Shown: positions 15,914 through 24,970, counted from the stretch's first letter. The stretch: 58,679 bases of DNA from CAMDBL01 sp964498125 (GCA_964498125.1 CAZCGE010000090.1:1-58679), one strand, 5' to 3'. Notes: generated by a model not told the origin, from the sequence alone. Program-made: numbers and translations.

Positions 15914-16450
15914 TCACCGTGTCTTGGCCGACTCGTCGGGATCCGCGAGACGGATGGTCCAGTCGCGCGCCTCGCCGGTGTCGACCTCGAAGAAGCCGGC
16001 GCGGCGGAAGCCGCGGTTCTGGCAGTCCTGCTCGCCGCGAATGGCAAACGACTTGTCCTGGGTGCACATGAAGTTGGTGCCGGCCCATTCGCCACCGCGA
16101 TCGTAGTCGACGGCGTGCACATAGATGAAACGGCTTGGCACGGCGCCTTTCAGCAAGGTTTCGCAGGATTGGGCCGAGATGTTCCACCATCCCTCTGTCG
16201 CCCAGCCGTTGCGATCCTGATAGCCGAGCGCCACGCCGATGCGGCTGCCGGTGGTGTTGCACAGCTTGAGGTCGGCGCTGGCACTGGGGGCGCCTCCCAG
16301 GAGAACGGCGGCGGCAAAGGCTGCGACGCCAGCCGGGCACGACCATGTCTTGCGTGAACGAACGGACAAGGGGCGCACGGGCCAAGGCTCCTCTGGCGCT
16401 TGTTGCCGGGCGGGGAGGCCCAGTGTCGCTGCTGGCCGCGCCTCAGCCAT
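15914..16450 (-). CDS. DUF1036-containing exported protein
   Basis: 178 residues from ATG at 16450, which overlaps the glycerate kinase stop by 8 bp. A hydrophobic signal (PAGVAAFAAAVLLGG then ASA) occupies about residues 36-56. The DUF1036 domain follows: LKLCNTTGSRIGVALGY, GWWNISAQSCETLL, IYVHAVDYD and the Cys-containing DKSFAIRGEQDCQNRGF. DUF1036 is common in alphaproteobacteria; its function is unknown and the domain fold contains conserved Cys pairs. The signal sits late, so the true start may be an in-frame TTG about 30 codons in; ATG 16450 is kept because it overlaps the upstream stop as in coupled genes. Confidence 0.78.
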   Translation of the reverse strand: MAEARPAATLGLPARQQAPEEPWPVRPLSVRSRKTWSCPAGVAAFAAAVLLGGAPSASADLKLCNTTGSRIGVALGYQDRNGWATEGWWNISAQSCETLLKGAVPSRFIYVHAVDYDRGGEWAGTNFMCTQDKSFAIRGEQDCQNRGFRRAGFFEVDTGEARDWTIRLADPDESAKTR

Positions 16451-17738
16451 CGACCAAGATGACACGGAAATCGTTGACATTGGTTTGCGTTGGCCCGCAT
16501 TCGATGAGGTCGCCGAGCTTGCCGAAAAAACCCGACGAGTCGTTGTTGGCCAGCAAGGCGGCAGGATTGAGGTTGAGGGCGGCGGCCCGCGCCAGCGTCT
16601 TTGGGAAAATCCAGGCGCCGGCCGGATCGCTGGGCTCCCCGCCGCCGCCATCGATGCCGTCGGTGTCGGCGGCCAGGGCACGGATGCCCTCGGCGCCGCC
16701 GAGCGCCAGGGCGAGCGCCAAGGCATATTCCTGATTGGGGCCGCCGGCGCCCGTGCCCGTGACGGTGACGGTCAACTCGCCGCCCGACAGAATGGCAACG
16801 CGCTGCCCTTTGGATTTGGCTGCCAATGCCAGCGCAGCGTGGGCCTTGGCCACATCTCGCGCTTCACCTTCGAGTGAGTCGCCGAGGATAGTGACCAGGT
16901 AGCCGGCGCGGCGGGCGACCTCGGCGGCGGCCTCCAGCGACGCTTGTGGCCGCGCCACCAGGCGATAATCGGACCCCGACAGATCCGGCGCTCCCGGTTT
17001 CAAAGTCTCGTTGGCGGGGTCGGTCAGCGCGTCGGCGATGTCGCGGGATGGTGCGATCGAGAAACGGGCAAGGATAGCGCGCGCCTCCGCGAGCGTTGTT
17101 GGATCGACAACCGTCGGGCCCGATCCGATCGTCGCTGGATCATCGCCCGGCACATCCGAAATGGCCAGGGTGAGGAGGCGCGCGGGAAAGGCAGCGGCAG
17201 CGAGCTTGCCGCCCTTGATGCGCGACAGGTGGCGGCGCACGGTGTTCATCTCGCCGATGCGTGCACCCGATCGCAGCAGGGCGCGCGTCAAATCCTGCTT
17301 GGCTTCGAAACCGACGTTCGCCACTGGCGCCGTCCACAAGGCCGAAGCGCCACCCGACAGCAGGACCAGGACGAGGTCCGCCGGCCCCGCGGTGCGCGCC
17401 AGGTTCAAGGCGCGGGTTGCCGCCTGCATGCTGTTGGTATCAGGTACGGGATGGCCGGCCTCGACGACCTCGATGCGGCGGGTCGGCAGGCGCGCGCCGT
17501 GCCGGGTGGTGACAAAACCCGACACGCTGTCATCATCGTCCTGCCCCTGATAGTGCAGCTCGCAGGCCTGCGCCATGGCGGCCGAGGCCTTGCCCGCGCC
17601 GATCACCAGGATGCGGCCGCCGGGCGGCAACGGCGGCAGGTGCGGCGGCAGGCAAATCTTGGGATGGGCGGCGGCCACGGCCGCATCGAACATTTGGCGC
17701 AGTAGAGCACGGGCGCCGGCTTCCGAGCTGTCAGCCAT
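16443..17738 (-). CDS. Glycerate 2-kinase (GckA/TtuD, MOFRL type)
   Basis: 431 residues of the GckA/TtuD family. The N-terminal domain shows ILVIGAGKASAAMA, and the middle VLLSGGASALW and the TVRRHLSRIKGGKLA motif; the C-terminal MOFRL part has SGGELTVTVTGTGAGGPNQE and ADTDGIDGGG. These enzymes phosphorylate D-glycerate to 2-phosphoglycerate with ATP. The ATG at 17738 is chosen because MADSSEAG is the family start; the open frame upstream lacks homology. It is followed with overlap by the DUF1036 gene. A hydroxypyruvate-isomerase-like gene lies at 32442, which could feed the same pathway, though it is far away. Confidence 0.93.
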   Translation of the reverse strand: MADSSEAGARALLRQMFDAAVAAAHPKICLPPHLPPLPPGGRILVIGAGKASAAMAQACELHYQGQDDDDSVSGFVTTRHGARLPTRRIEVVEAGHPVPDTNSMQAATRALNLARTAGPADLVLVLLSGGASALWTAPVANVGFEAKQDLTRALLRSGARIGEMNTVRRHLSRIKGGKLAAAAFPARLLTLAISDVPGDDPATIGSGPTVVDPTTLAEARAILARFSIAPSRDIADALTDPANETLKPGAPDLSGSDYRLVARPQASLEAAAEVARRAGYLVTILGDSLEGEARDVAKAHAALALAAKSKGQRVAILSGGELTVTVTGTGAGGPNQEYALALALALGGAEGIRALAADTDGIDGGGGEPSDPAGAWIFPKTLARAAALNLNPAALLANNDSSGFFGKLGDLIECGPTQTNVNDFRVILVDG

Positions 17739-17781
17739 GTGGTGCGTCGTCCAAGGTTGCGACTCATTCAATTGGGACCCG

Positions 17782-18945
17782 TCATTTGCGGCGGGGTTTC
17801 GCACGTTTCTTGATCTTCTCGCCGATCTGGCGAAGGGCGCGCTCCCCCTCGATCTCTCGCTCCAGGCGAACGCGCTCCTTGAATGCCTTGATCTCGACCG
17901 AGGCTTTCTCTTTCGCCTGGACCATGCTGACGCGACCCCGATCATCCGCGCGGATCAATGGACGCCCGTCGAGCTTGAGTAGCTCGCGCATCTTCCCGAG
18001 AAATTGGGCTATGGTCGTTGGCCGGCGCTGCTCGGCCTGGCTTTCAAAAAACTCGAGCGTCAGGCTGGTCACGAGATTGAGCGTTTCGATCTCGCCATGA
18101 TGATACAGGTTCTTGGCGACCTGGGCTTCCGCCACCGTTGGCAGGTCCCCATTGAACGTCACGACGCCAGCATTCGGTTTTGAGGCGTCGACTCGATCAT
18201 GGATGACCTCCGCGGCGGTGTGCTGAGTGACCGCCCAATGCATCGCGTTCTGGATGGTGGCGAAGAACTCCTGCTTGTCATCATCGGTCATCAGGCCGTA
18301 GTCGCTACAGAACGATGCCAACTCCAGGACACGAGTCCACATCCGCTTTTCCGAGCTGCGGATATGCCGGACCTTCTCGAGCAGCTCGGCGAAATGGTCG
18401 GGGCGCCCGTCCGGGTCCTCCAGGCGTGGGACGTCGATGACAAAGCCGTTCATCAGATACTGCCTCAGTATCTGATTGGCCCAACGCCGAAAAATGATGG
18501 CCTGTTTGGTAGCCTGAACGCGATACCCGACAGCAAGGATCACATCCAGGTTGTAGGTCTTGGTGCGGTATCGCTGCCCGGTCTGACCCATATGTTCGTA
18601 AAACGAACACGTGGTCTCCTCATCAAGCTCCCCGTCCTTGAACAACCCGTTGATGTGCCTTGTGGCCATCGAGCGCGTAACGCCGAACAAATTTGCAATC
18701 TGATCTTGCGTTGCCCATGGCTCCTCGCCGCCAAATCGGAGTTCGAACGCCATGCCGTCGGGCCGTGTGTAAAGAACAAACCGATCGCCGGTCTCCGCAT
18801 CCTCCGTCAGCGGCAGAGGCTCAGCCCTCCAGCGGGCCTCAGCAGCCTGCTTGGCGATCTCGCTGCGTCGTTCGGGCGGCAAACGTTCGGCACGCGCGTG
18901 GCCACCCTTAGCCTTGCCGCTTGGCTCATCGTCATCTTCGACCAT
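17782..18945 (-). CDS. RhuM-family protein (virulence-protein-like, mobile-element associated)
   Basis: 387 residues. The body (residues 75-360) carries the RhuM pattern: a winged segment WATQDQIANLFGVTRSMATRHI, then TTCSFYEHM and TYNLDVILAVGYRVQATKQ, and FRRWANQILRQYLMNGF. RhuM proteins are found on genomic islands and near restriction or toxin systems; their biochemical role is unknown. The N-terminus is charged with Lys/Arg and the C-terminus ends in KKRAKPRRK. The start chosen is ATG at 18945 (MVEDDDEP) rather than a longer frame. Upstream lies a palindrome at 18998-19024. No islands or integrase genes flank it here. Confidence 0.88.
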   Translation of the reverse strand: MVEDDDEPSGKAKGGHARAERLPPERRSEIAKQAAEARWRAEPLPLTEDAETGDRFVLYTRPDGMAFELRFGGEEPWATQDQIANLFGVTRSMATRHINGLFKDGELDEETTCSFYEHMGQTGQRYRTKTYNLDVILAVGYRVQATKQAIIFRRWANQILRQYLMNGFVIDVPRLEDPDGRPDHFAELLEKVRHIRSSEKRMWTRVLELASFCSDYGLMTDDDKQEFFATIQNAMHWAVTQHTAAEVIHDRVDASKPNAGVVTFNGDLPTVAEAQVAKNLYHHGEIETLNLVTSLTLEFFESQAEQRRPTTIAQFLGKMRELLKLDGRPLIRADDRGRVSMVQAKEKASVEIKAFKERVRLEREIEGERALRQIGEKIKKRAKPRRK

Positions 18946-18997
18946 GCACGACCTCCGAGTGGCTATGCATGCATTTAGCCTGAACTGCGACGATAAC

Positions 18998-19024
18998 GCA
19001 AGCATTATTAGTGATTATGCTTGC
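18998..19024. promoter_or_regulatory. Palindrome GCAAGCAT...ATGCTTGC upstream of the RhuM gene
   Basis: Perfect 8-bp arms GCAAGCAT (18998-19005) and ATGCTTGC (19017-19024) separated by 11 AT-rich bases, 52 bp upstream of the RhuM ATG in a low-GC patch. A second TGCATGCA palindrome lies at 18966-18973, between this site and the gene. These look like operator sites for the helix-turn-helix in RhuM or a host regulator. The stretch up to 19210 holds no other feature. Confidence 0.45.
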
Positions 19025-19210
19025 ATATGTTGGTGCGCTTATGCACGAAGGATAGAATGAGCAACCTGACCTCCGAGATGCGTAGCCAAGTCCTCCGCAA
19101 GCTGTGCAAAGCCTCGTCGAACCGCGCGATGGCGGCTCCGCGGTCGAGGTGCTGGCGATGCGGCGAGCGGCGGGTGGCAGGGCGCGCCGCTTGCCCTTAT
19201 AGTCGGCGGC

Positions 19211-20089
19211 ATGAAGGACGATGTCGAATCACCGCTGCACGTGGCAGACTGGCAGAGCGAGACCTGCCGGGTCCTGGCGGGCCGCACGGACGCGGGGCTT
19301 GTCGTGCTATGCGATCACGCCGGCAATGCCTTTCCGCCGGGTTATGGCACGTTGGGGTTGCCCGCCGACCAGCTGCGGCGCCACATCGCCTACGACATCG
19401 GCGCGGCGGCTGTAACGACCGGGATTGCCCGGCTGCTGGACGCGCCGGCGGTTCTTTCGCGCTATTCACGGCTGCTGATCGACCTCAATCGCGGTATCGA
19501 CGATCCGACGCTGATCATGCGGTTGTCGGATGGCGCCGTCATTCCCGGCAACCGCCATCTGCCAGCGGAGGAGCGCGAGGCGCGAATTGCGCGCTATTGG
19601 CGCGCCTATCACGACGCGATTGATCGGGTCATCGACCGGTGCATCGCGAGTGGCGCCGTTCCGGTCATTCTTTCGGTGCACAGTTTCACCGAGGCTTGGA
19701 GGGGGGTGGCGCGGTCATGGCACGCGGGCGTGCTGTGGGACAGTGATCCGCGCCTGCCCGAGCCGCTGCTGGCGGCGCTGCACGGCGAAAAAGACCTGAT
19801 CGTCGGCGACAACCAACCCTATACCGGCCGCCTCATCGGCGATTGCATGTGGCGGCACGGCTCGCAGCGGGGCCTGGCTCATGCCATCATCGAGATCCGC
19901 CAGGACTTGATCCGCGAACCCGAGGGGCAGGCGGGCTGGGCCGAGCGTCTGGCGCGGATCATGCGTGCTATTCTCGTCGACGCGAGCTTGCGCGCCCGAT
20001 TGAGCCGCATCGAGCATCATGGCTCGCCGGCAAACCAGCCGGCGTTACGGCAAGAGCCGCGAACGTCAGTCACAGGAGACGCATGGTGA
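19211..20089 (+). CDS. N-formylglutamate amidohydrolase family enzyme
   Basis: 292 residues of the FGase family. Motifs include VVLCDHAGNAFP near residue 30, AYDIGAAAV near 62, SRYSRLLIDLNRG near 84-96, VPVILSVHSF near 150 and the C-terminal IIEIRQDLI. These enzymes use a metal to hydrolyse N-formylglutamate to glutamate and formate at the end of histidine breakdown, but the family also includes members acting on other N-formyl or N-carbamoyl amino acids. No hut genes are in the window. It overlaps the DUF1244 gene by 7 bp and likely shares its transcript. Confidence 0.85.
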   Translation: MKDDVESPLHVADWQSETCRVLAGRTDAGLVVLCDHAGNAFPPGYGTLGLPADQLRRHIAYDIGAAAVTTGIARLLDAPAVLSRYSRLLIDLNRGIDDPTLIMRLSDGAVIPGNRHLPAEEREARIARYWRAYHDAIDRVIDRCIASGAVPVILSVHSFTEAWRGVARSWHAGVLWDSDPRLPEPLLAALHGEKDLIVGDNQPYTGRLIGDCMWRHGSQRGLAHAIIEIRQDLIREPEGQAGWAERLARIMRAILVDASLRARLSRIEHHGSPANQPALRQEPRTSVTGDAW

Positions 20090-20394
20090 TGGACATGGAC
20101 CAGAAATCCCAGACCGAACTCGAAGCCGCGGCCTTCCGCAGGCTGTTGGAGCATCTGCGGACCCGCGGCGATGTGCAGAACATCGATCTGATGAACCTCG
20201 CCGGCTTTTGCCGCAACTGCCTCGCCAACTGGATGCAAGAAGCGGCCGGAGCGCGCGGAGCGACGCTGACAAAAGACGAGGCGCGCGAGACAATTTACGG
20301 TATGCCCTATTCGGAGTGGCAGGCCAAATTCCAGAAAGCGGCGACCCCCGAGCAGAAAGCAGCCTTTGCCAAATCCAACCCGCATCAGCATTGA
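20083..20394 (+). CDS. DUF1244 protein
   Basis: 103 residues. The sequence LEAAAFRRLLEHLRTRGDVQNID and NLAGFCRNCLANWMQEAA, followed by YGMPYSEWQAKFQ, is characteristic of the DUF1244 family (motif NLAGFCRNCL contains a conserved Cys pair). It is small, helical and cytosolic; the function is unknown. It starts at ATG 20083 (MVMDMDQ) overlapping the N-formylglutamate amidohydrolase stop by 7 bp with a CAGGAG ribosome site, so both genes are translated together. The pair is conserved in many alphaproteobacteria. Confidence 0.88.
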   Translation: MVMDMDQKSQTELEAAAFRRLLEHLRTRGDVQNIDLMNLAGFCRNCLANWMQEAAGARGATLTKDEARETIYGMPYSEWQAKFQKAATPEQKAAFAKSNPHQH

Positions 20395-20395
20395 C

Positions 20396-20902
20396 GTGAC
20401 ACGGCCGGCCAGGGCACGGACCGGGGCTGGTTTGCGGGTATGGGCGGGCTTGGCGGCGCTTGTCGTGCTGGCGCCACACCCCAGTGCCGCCCAGACCGAG
20501 GTGGTTCCCCCGCCGCTCGCCCTGGCAGCGGTCGAGTCGCGCGCGCGTCCCGTGGACGTCTGTATCGCCGCCACACTGACGTCGGCACGCGCGTGTGCGC
20601 TCGCCAAATGCCGCCTCGGCGGCGGGCAGGACTGCCGCGTCACGGCCGCCTGTCAGCCGGTGCTATGGGCGGGCAACTTGCAGGTTCAACTGCAGGGCAG
20701 CCAGGTGCCGTTGACCATCTGCGGCGTGCCGAGCCGCATGGGGGTGGTTGCCCGCTTGAAGGACTTGTGCCGCAGTTATCGCTCGCGCGGTCTGGAGTCC
20801 TGCACGCTCGACACGGTCTGGACCCCGGCGGGGGAAGTGGAGACGGCAGGACTGCGCTGGAACCGGCAGCGTCTGTGGCAGGGCCGCTCGATGGCGCGGT
20901 GA
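20396..20902 (+). CDS. Exported Cys-rich hypothetical protein
   Basis: 168 residues from GTG at 20396, which lies one base after the DUF1244 stop. A signal peptide (VWAGLAALVVLAPHPSAAQ) ends near residue 33. The mature part has seven Cys, several in a clustered motif (VCIAATLTSARACALAKC and QDCRVTAAC), suggesting disulfide bonds in the periplasm. No family is recognised. The start is uncertain; a TTG at 20366 is an alternative that would overlap DUF1244 by 29 bp. Probably co-transcribed with the two genes upstream. Confidence 0.55.
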   Translation: MTRPARARTGAGLRVWAGLAALVVLAPHPSAAQTEVVPPPLALAAVESRARPVDVCIAATLTSARACALAKCRLGGGQDCRVTAACQPVLWAGNLQVQLQGSQVPLTICGVPSRMGVVARLKDLCRSYRSRGLESCTLDTVWTPAGEVETAGLRWNRQRLWQGRSMAR

Positions 20903-21199
20903 GCGTATTCGGGTGTGTGGCGCCCATGCGGATCTGCCGATGGCGTCGCAGCGGCGCATGGGGCCTGCGAATCTGCTCTAATGGCCTGACGGCGGCGAGG
21001 GTGATCCGGCTGGGGCGCTCTAGCAACTCAACCGGGCGGGCCCTTGTTTCGCCCCATTACACGGCAACATGGCTGCGAAGGGACGCAGTGGGTACAGGGC
21101 ATAATCTGTTGCCTATTGCTTTGGGGGCAGCGGGCGGGGAGGCATTGTGTCTCTCGGCGCGCTTCGTGCTGGCGGACACAGGACACGACGGAAGAGGCC
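20903..21199. other. Intergenic stretch before tolQ
   Basis: Nearly 300 bases with no convincing gene on either strand. It should contain the tol-pal promoter, but no clear -35/-10 pair was identified. In many related genomes ruvABC and ybgC precede tolQ; they are not present here. Confidence 0.5.
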
Positions 21200-21916
21200 A
21201 TGAACCCTGCTGAAGTTCTCAAAGGCGCACTGCAACCGGCTGCAGGCAGCGGATTCTCATTCCTCGAGATGTTCCTGTCGGCGCACATCGTCGTCAAGAT
21301 CGTGATGCTGGGTCTGCTGTTGTCCTCAGTCTGGTCGTGGGCCATCATTATCGAGAAGGTATTTGCCTTCCGCAAGGCGCGTGGCGAGGCCGACAAGTTC
21401 GAGCAACAATTCTGGTCGGGCCAATCGCTGGAGGACCTCTACGCCGACCTGTCGCGCGGTCGCACCATCGTCATGTCGGCACTGTTCGTGGCGGCGATGC
21501 GCGAATGGAAGCGGTCGGTGGAGGGCAATATCCGGGCACTCGGCGGCATCCAGCTGCGCGTCGAGAAGGTGATGGATGTCACCATCAGCCGCGAGATGGA
21601 GCGGCTCGACCGGCGGCTGCTGTTCCTGGCCACCACCGGCTCGACGGCGCCCTTTGTCGGCCTGTTCGGCACGGTGTGGGGCATCATGACCAGCTTCCAG
21701 GCCATTGCCGTGTCGAAGAATACCAATCTGGCGGTGGTCGCGCCGGGCATTGCCGAAGCCCTGTTCGCCACGGCTTTGGGCCTGCTCGCGGCCATTCCCG
21801 CGGTGATTTTCTACAACAAGTTTGCGGCCGACTCGAGCCGGCTCGGCCAACGCCTGGACGCCTTCGCCGATGAATTTTCCGCGATCGTCTCGCGCCAGAT
21901 CGATGTGAGGGTCTAG
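21200..21916 (+). CDS. tolQ: Tol-Pal system proton channel subunit TolQ
   Basis: 238 residues. Three membrane segments: MLGLLLSSVWSWAIIIEKV near residue 35, the pair at about 145-170 (TTGSTAPFVGLFGTVWGIM) and about 180-205 (LFATALGLLAAIPAVIFYN). These and the TSFQAI-type loop are the ExbB/TolQ/MotA proton-channel family. TolQ with TolR turns the proton gradient into force on TolA, linking inner membrane to the outer membrane during cell division. It opens the tolQ-tolR-tolA-tolB order; the ATG at 21200 is preceded by GGAAGAGG. Confidence 0.96.
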   Translation: MNPAEVLKGALQPAAGSGFSFLEMFLSAHIVVKIVMLGLLLSSVWSWAIIIEKVFAFRKARGEADKFEQQFWSGQSLEDLYADLSRGRTIVMSALFVAAMREWKRSVEGNIRALGGIQLRVEKVMDVTISREMERLDRRLLFLATTGSTAPFVGLFGTVWGIMTSFQAIAVSKNTNLAVVAPGIAEALFATALGLLAAIPAVIFYNKFAADSSRLGQRLDAFADEFSAIVSRQIDVRV

Positions 21917-21920
21917 GCAT

Positions 21921-22367
21921 ATGGGTGCGAGCCTCAACACGGGTGGCGGCGGCGGACGCAAGCGGCGGGCCAAGCGCCACACGCCGATGCACGAGATCAA
22001 CGTCACGCCGTTCGTCGATATCATGCTAGTGCTGCTGATCGTTTTCATGGTTGCGGCGCCCTTGCTGACGGTCGGCGTGCCGATCGAATTGCCGCAAGCC
22101 AAGGGTAAGCAGCTGGAAAGCAACAAGGAGCCGCTGACCATTTCGGTGTCGGCCGGTGGTGATGTCTTCATCGGCGAGGCGAAGGTCGCGCTTGCCGAGA
22201 TCGCGCCAAAGCTGCAGGCACTGGCCAAGAACGGATTCGATGAACAGATCTTCGTTCGCGGCGACAAAGGTATCAGCTACGGCACCGTGATGCGCGTCAT
22301 GGGCCGAATCAGTGCCGGCGGCTTCAAAAAAGTGTCGCTGGTGACCGAGCTGGAGGACGGAGGCTAG
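21921..22367 (+). CDS. tolR: TolR, proton channel regulatory subunit
   Basis: 148 residues. A charged N-terminus (KRRAKRHTPMHEINVTPFVD) leads to one membrane helix, DIMLVLLIVFMVAAPLL, whose Asp33 is the essential proton-path residue of the TolR/ExbD family. A periplasmic domain of about 100 residues follows. It completes the TolQ-TolR motor. It starts 4 bp after the tolQ stop and has a Gly-rich start (GASLNTGGGGGRKRR) that is usual in alphaproteobacteria. Confidence 0.96.
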   Translation: MGASLNTGGGGGRKRRAKRHTPMHEINVTPFVDIMLVLLIVFMVAAPLLTVGVPIELPQAKGKQLESNKEPLTISVSAGGDVFIGEAKVALAEIAPKLQALAKNGFDEQIFVRGDKGISYGTVMRVMGRISAGGFKKVSLVTELEDGG

Positions 22368-22373
22368 AGGCCG

Positions 22374-23471
22374 GTGCGCGTCGGGCTCATCATCTCGGTC
22401 CTGTTGCACACAGCGTTGCTGGCCTGGGCGCTGGTGACGATACATCGCTTGCCCGACGACCGGGCCTCGGTGATTGAGCCCTTGGCGGTGGCGCTGGTGA
22501 CGCCTGACGAATTGACGCGCCTGAAGAAGGGCGATCGCAACGCCAAGCAGCTCGCCGCGGTGCCCAAAGACTCACCCAAGCCCGATATGCCGAAAAAAGA
22601 GGCGCCCAAGCCCAAGCCCGTGGCCGCCGCCGAACCCCCAACACCACCACCACCGCCGCCGCCACCACCGGAGGTCAAGCCGCCGGAGCCGGTGAAAGCC
22701 GAGCCGCCACCTGAGCCGGAGGCACCGAAGGTGGCCGCCTTGGCGCCGCCCCCGCCGCCGCCCGAACCCGCGCCAGGCCCGACGCCCGAGGAGAAAAAGC
22801 AAATGGAGGAAAAGCTCGAGCAGGAGCGCAAGCAGGCCGAGGAAGAGGCGCAGAAGAGGGCCGAGGAGCAGCGTAAGGCAGAGGCAGAGGAGGCAAGGAA
22901 AAAAGCCGAGGAGGAGGCCCGCAAGAAAGCCGCCGAGGAGCTGAGGAAGAAACAGCTCGCCGAGAAGAAGAAAAAAGAGGACGACGCGAAGAAGAAGGCG
23001 ATCGAGGACGCCAAGAAGAAGCAGAAATTCGATGCCGACAATATGACAGCGCTGCTGAACAAGATCCCGGACAAGTCAGGAGCGCCTGCCGTCGAGAAGT
23101 CCGATACGCCGGCCACGGCCAAGGGCCCGGTGGCGGGCGCCCCTGAAGGCAAGGACAACCGTCTGACGGCGAGCGAGACTGCGCTGCTCGCGCAAGCCAT
23201 CCGGCAGGGTGTGCAGCCGTGCTGGCGCGTGCTCGGTGGCGGTCAAGGCGCCGACGCCACGGCGGTAAAAATGCGTATCCAGTTCAACCAGGACGGTACT
23301 TTGAAGGGCGAGCCGCAGATCATGGGCGGGCAAAATACGACGTTCTTCATGGCCGCGGCGGAAAGCGCCCGGCGTGCCGTGATCCAATGTCAGCCCTACA
23401 ACTTGCCGGCCGCCAAGTATTCAGCCTGGCAGGACGTGATCCTGAATTTCGATCCAAAAGACATGTTCTAG
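22374..23471 (+). CDS. tolA: TolA, periplasm-spanning energy transducer
   Basis: 365 residues starting with GTG at 22374, 6 bp after the tolR stop. One N-terminal membrane helix (GLIISVLLHTALLAWALV) is followed by a Pro-rich segment (PPTPPPPPPPPPEVKPPEP) and a long Lys/Glu/Ala helix at about residues 140-225 rich in EEKKQMEEK-type repeats. The C-terminal domain from residue 265 (LLAQAIRQGVQPCWRVLGG) is the TolA TolB/Pal-contacting domain. It transmits force across the periplasm to Pal and TolB. Confidence 0.95.
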   Translation: MRVGLIISVLLHTALLAWALVTIHRLPDDRASVIEPLAVALVTPDELTRLKKGDRNAKQLAAVPKDSPKPDMPKKEAPKPKPVAAAEPPTPPPPPPPPPEVKPPEPVKAEPPPEPEAPKVAALAPPPPPPEPAPGPTPEEKKQMEEKLEQERKQAEEEAQKRAEEQRKAEAEEARKKAEEEARKKAAEELRKKQLAEKKKKEDDAKKKAIEDAKKKQKFDADNMTALLNKIPDKSGAPAVEKSDTPATAKGPVAGAPEGKDNRLTASETALLAQAIRQGVQPCWRVLGGGQGADATAVKMRIQFNQDGTLKGEPQIMGGQNTTFFMAAAESARRAVIQCQPYNLPAAKYSAWQDVILNFDPKDMF

Positions 23472-23587
23472 ACCCTGGTCCCGCGCCCGCCGATCGGCAG
23501 TCGGCGGCGCGTATTGGCCTTGATGCCGCCGTGCATTGCAGCTAGCTCGATGGCTCGCGGTGGGTGCTTTCCCTTGCTGACGGAAGA

Positions 23588-24970
23588 ATGATGACCAGGA
23601 CCAGACGAACCCGATCCGATGGGCTGTTGCGTGCGCGAGGCCCATTTTGCGCCCTGCTGTTTGCCCTGGCTTCGACCGGAGCCCCGTTGCTGGCAGGCCC
23701 AGCGCTAGCCCAGCGCTCATCCGGCCCGCTGGAAGTCGACATCACTCAAGGCACGTTGCGGCCTATCCCGATCGCCATCGCTGAATTCGTCGGCGAGGAT
23801 GCCAAGCTCGCCGTCGATATCGCCAATGTCATCGCCGCCGATCTGGAGCGTTCAGGACTGTTCCAGCCGCTCGATCGCGCCTCGTTTCTGGAGCAGATCC
23901 GCAATCCGGATCAAATGCCTCGCTTCGCCGACTGGCGCGCGATCCGCGCCGACGCACTGGCCGTCGGCCGGGTTATCCGCGCGCCCGATGGCCGCATCGA
24001 GGCCCAGTTCCGCCTCTGGGACGTGGCGTCGGGCAAGCAATTGGCGGGCCAGCGCTTCGCCGGTGTGCCACAGCAGCATTGGCGCCGTGCCGCCCATCTC
24101 GTCGCCGACCAGATCTACGAGCGGCTGACCGGCGAAAAAGGTTATTTCAATACCCGCGTAGCGTTCATCGACGAGACCGGCCCCAAGGACCGGCGCATCA
24201 AGCGCCTCGCCATCATGGACCAGGATGGCGCCAACCTGCGCCTGCTGAGCCAAGGCCAGGATCTGGTGCTGACGCCCCGATTCTCGCCGACCAGCCAGGA
24301 CATCACGTTCATGTCCTACATGCGTGACCAGGGGCGCGTGTTCGTCATGAACCTGGATACCGGGCAGCGCGACCTGATCGGCGAGTTCCCGGCGGGCACC
24401 CTGACGTTCGCGCCAAGGTTTTCGCCAGACGGCCAGCGCATCGTCATGAGCCGGGGCCAGGGCGCCAGCACCAATCTGTTCGAGATGGACCTGCGCTCGC
24501 GCCGCTTGCGCCAGCTCACCGATACCGACAAGATCGACACCGGTCCTTCCTATTCGCCCGACGGCCGCCAGATCGTGTTCGAGAGTGACCGTGAGGGGAC
24601 GCAGCAGCTCTACGTCATGCATGCCGAGGGCGGCGGCACCCGCCGAATCAGCAATAGTGAAGGCCGCTACTCGACGCCGGTGTGGTCCCCCCGCGGCGAT
24701 CTCATCGCGTTCACCAAGCAGGCGGGCGGCCAGTTCAAGATTGGCGTCATGCGTCCCGACGGCTCCGGCGAGCGCATCCTCACCGATGGCTACCACAACG
24801 AGGGCCCGACCTGGGCGCCGAATGGCCGTGTGATTATGTTCTTTCGTGAGAGCCAGGGCGCCACCGGCGGCCCGCGCCTCTTCTCGATCGATCTGACCGG
24901 CTACAACGAGCGCGAGGTGCTCACACCGGCCTTTGCCTCCGACCCGGCCTGGTCGCCGCTGCTGAATTGA
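23588..24970 (+). CDS. tolB: Tol-Pal system protein TolB
   Basis: 460 residues from ATG at 23588. A signal peptide ends near ALAQ (about residue 40). An amino-terminal alpha/beta domain (DITQGTLRPIPIAIAEF) precedes a six-bladed beta-propeller with repeated FSPDGQ/YSPDGRQIVF blades. TolB is periplasmic and binds Pal, linking TolA with the outer membrane. Two ATG codons (23588, 23591) compete; either gives the same mature protein. It is followed by 266 bp before two small lipoprotein genes. Confidence 0.96.
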   Translation: MMTRTRRTRSDGLLRARGPFCALLFALASTGAPLLAGPALAQRSSGPLEVDITQGTLRPIPIAIAEFVGEDAKLAVDIANVIAADLERSGLFQPLDRASFLEQIRNPDQMPRFADWRAIRADALAVGRVIRAPDGRIEAQFRLWDVASGKQLAGQRFAGVPQQHWRRAAHLVADQIYERLTGEKGYFNTRVAFIDETGPKDRRIKRLAIMDQDGANLRLLSQGQDLVLTPRFSPTSQDITFMSYMRDQGRVFVMNLDTGQRDLIGEFPAGTLTFAPRFSPDGQRIVMSRGQGASTNLFEMDLRSRRLRQLTDTDKIDTGPSYSPDGRQIVFESDREGTQQLYVMHAEGGGTRRISNSEGRYSTPVWSPRGDLIAFTKQAGGQFKIGVMRPDGSGERILTDGYHNEGPTWAPNGRVIMFFRESQGATGGPRLFSIDLTGYNEREVLTPAFASDPAWSPLLN

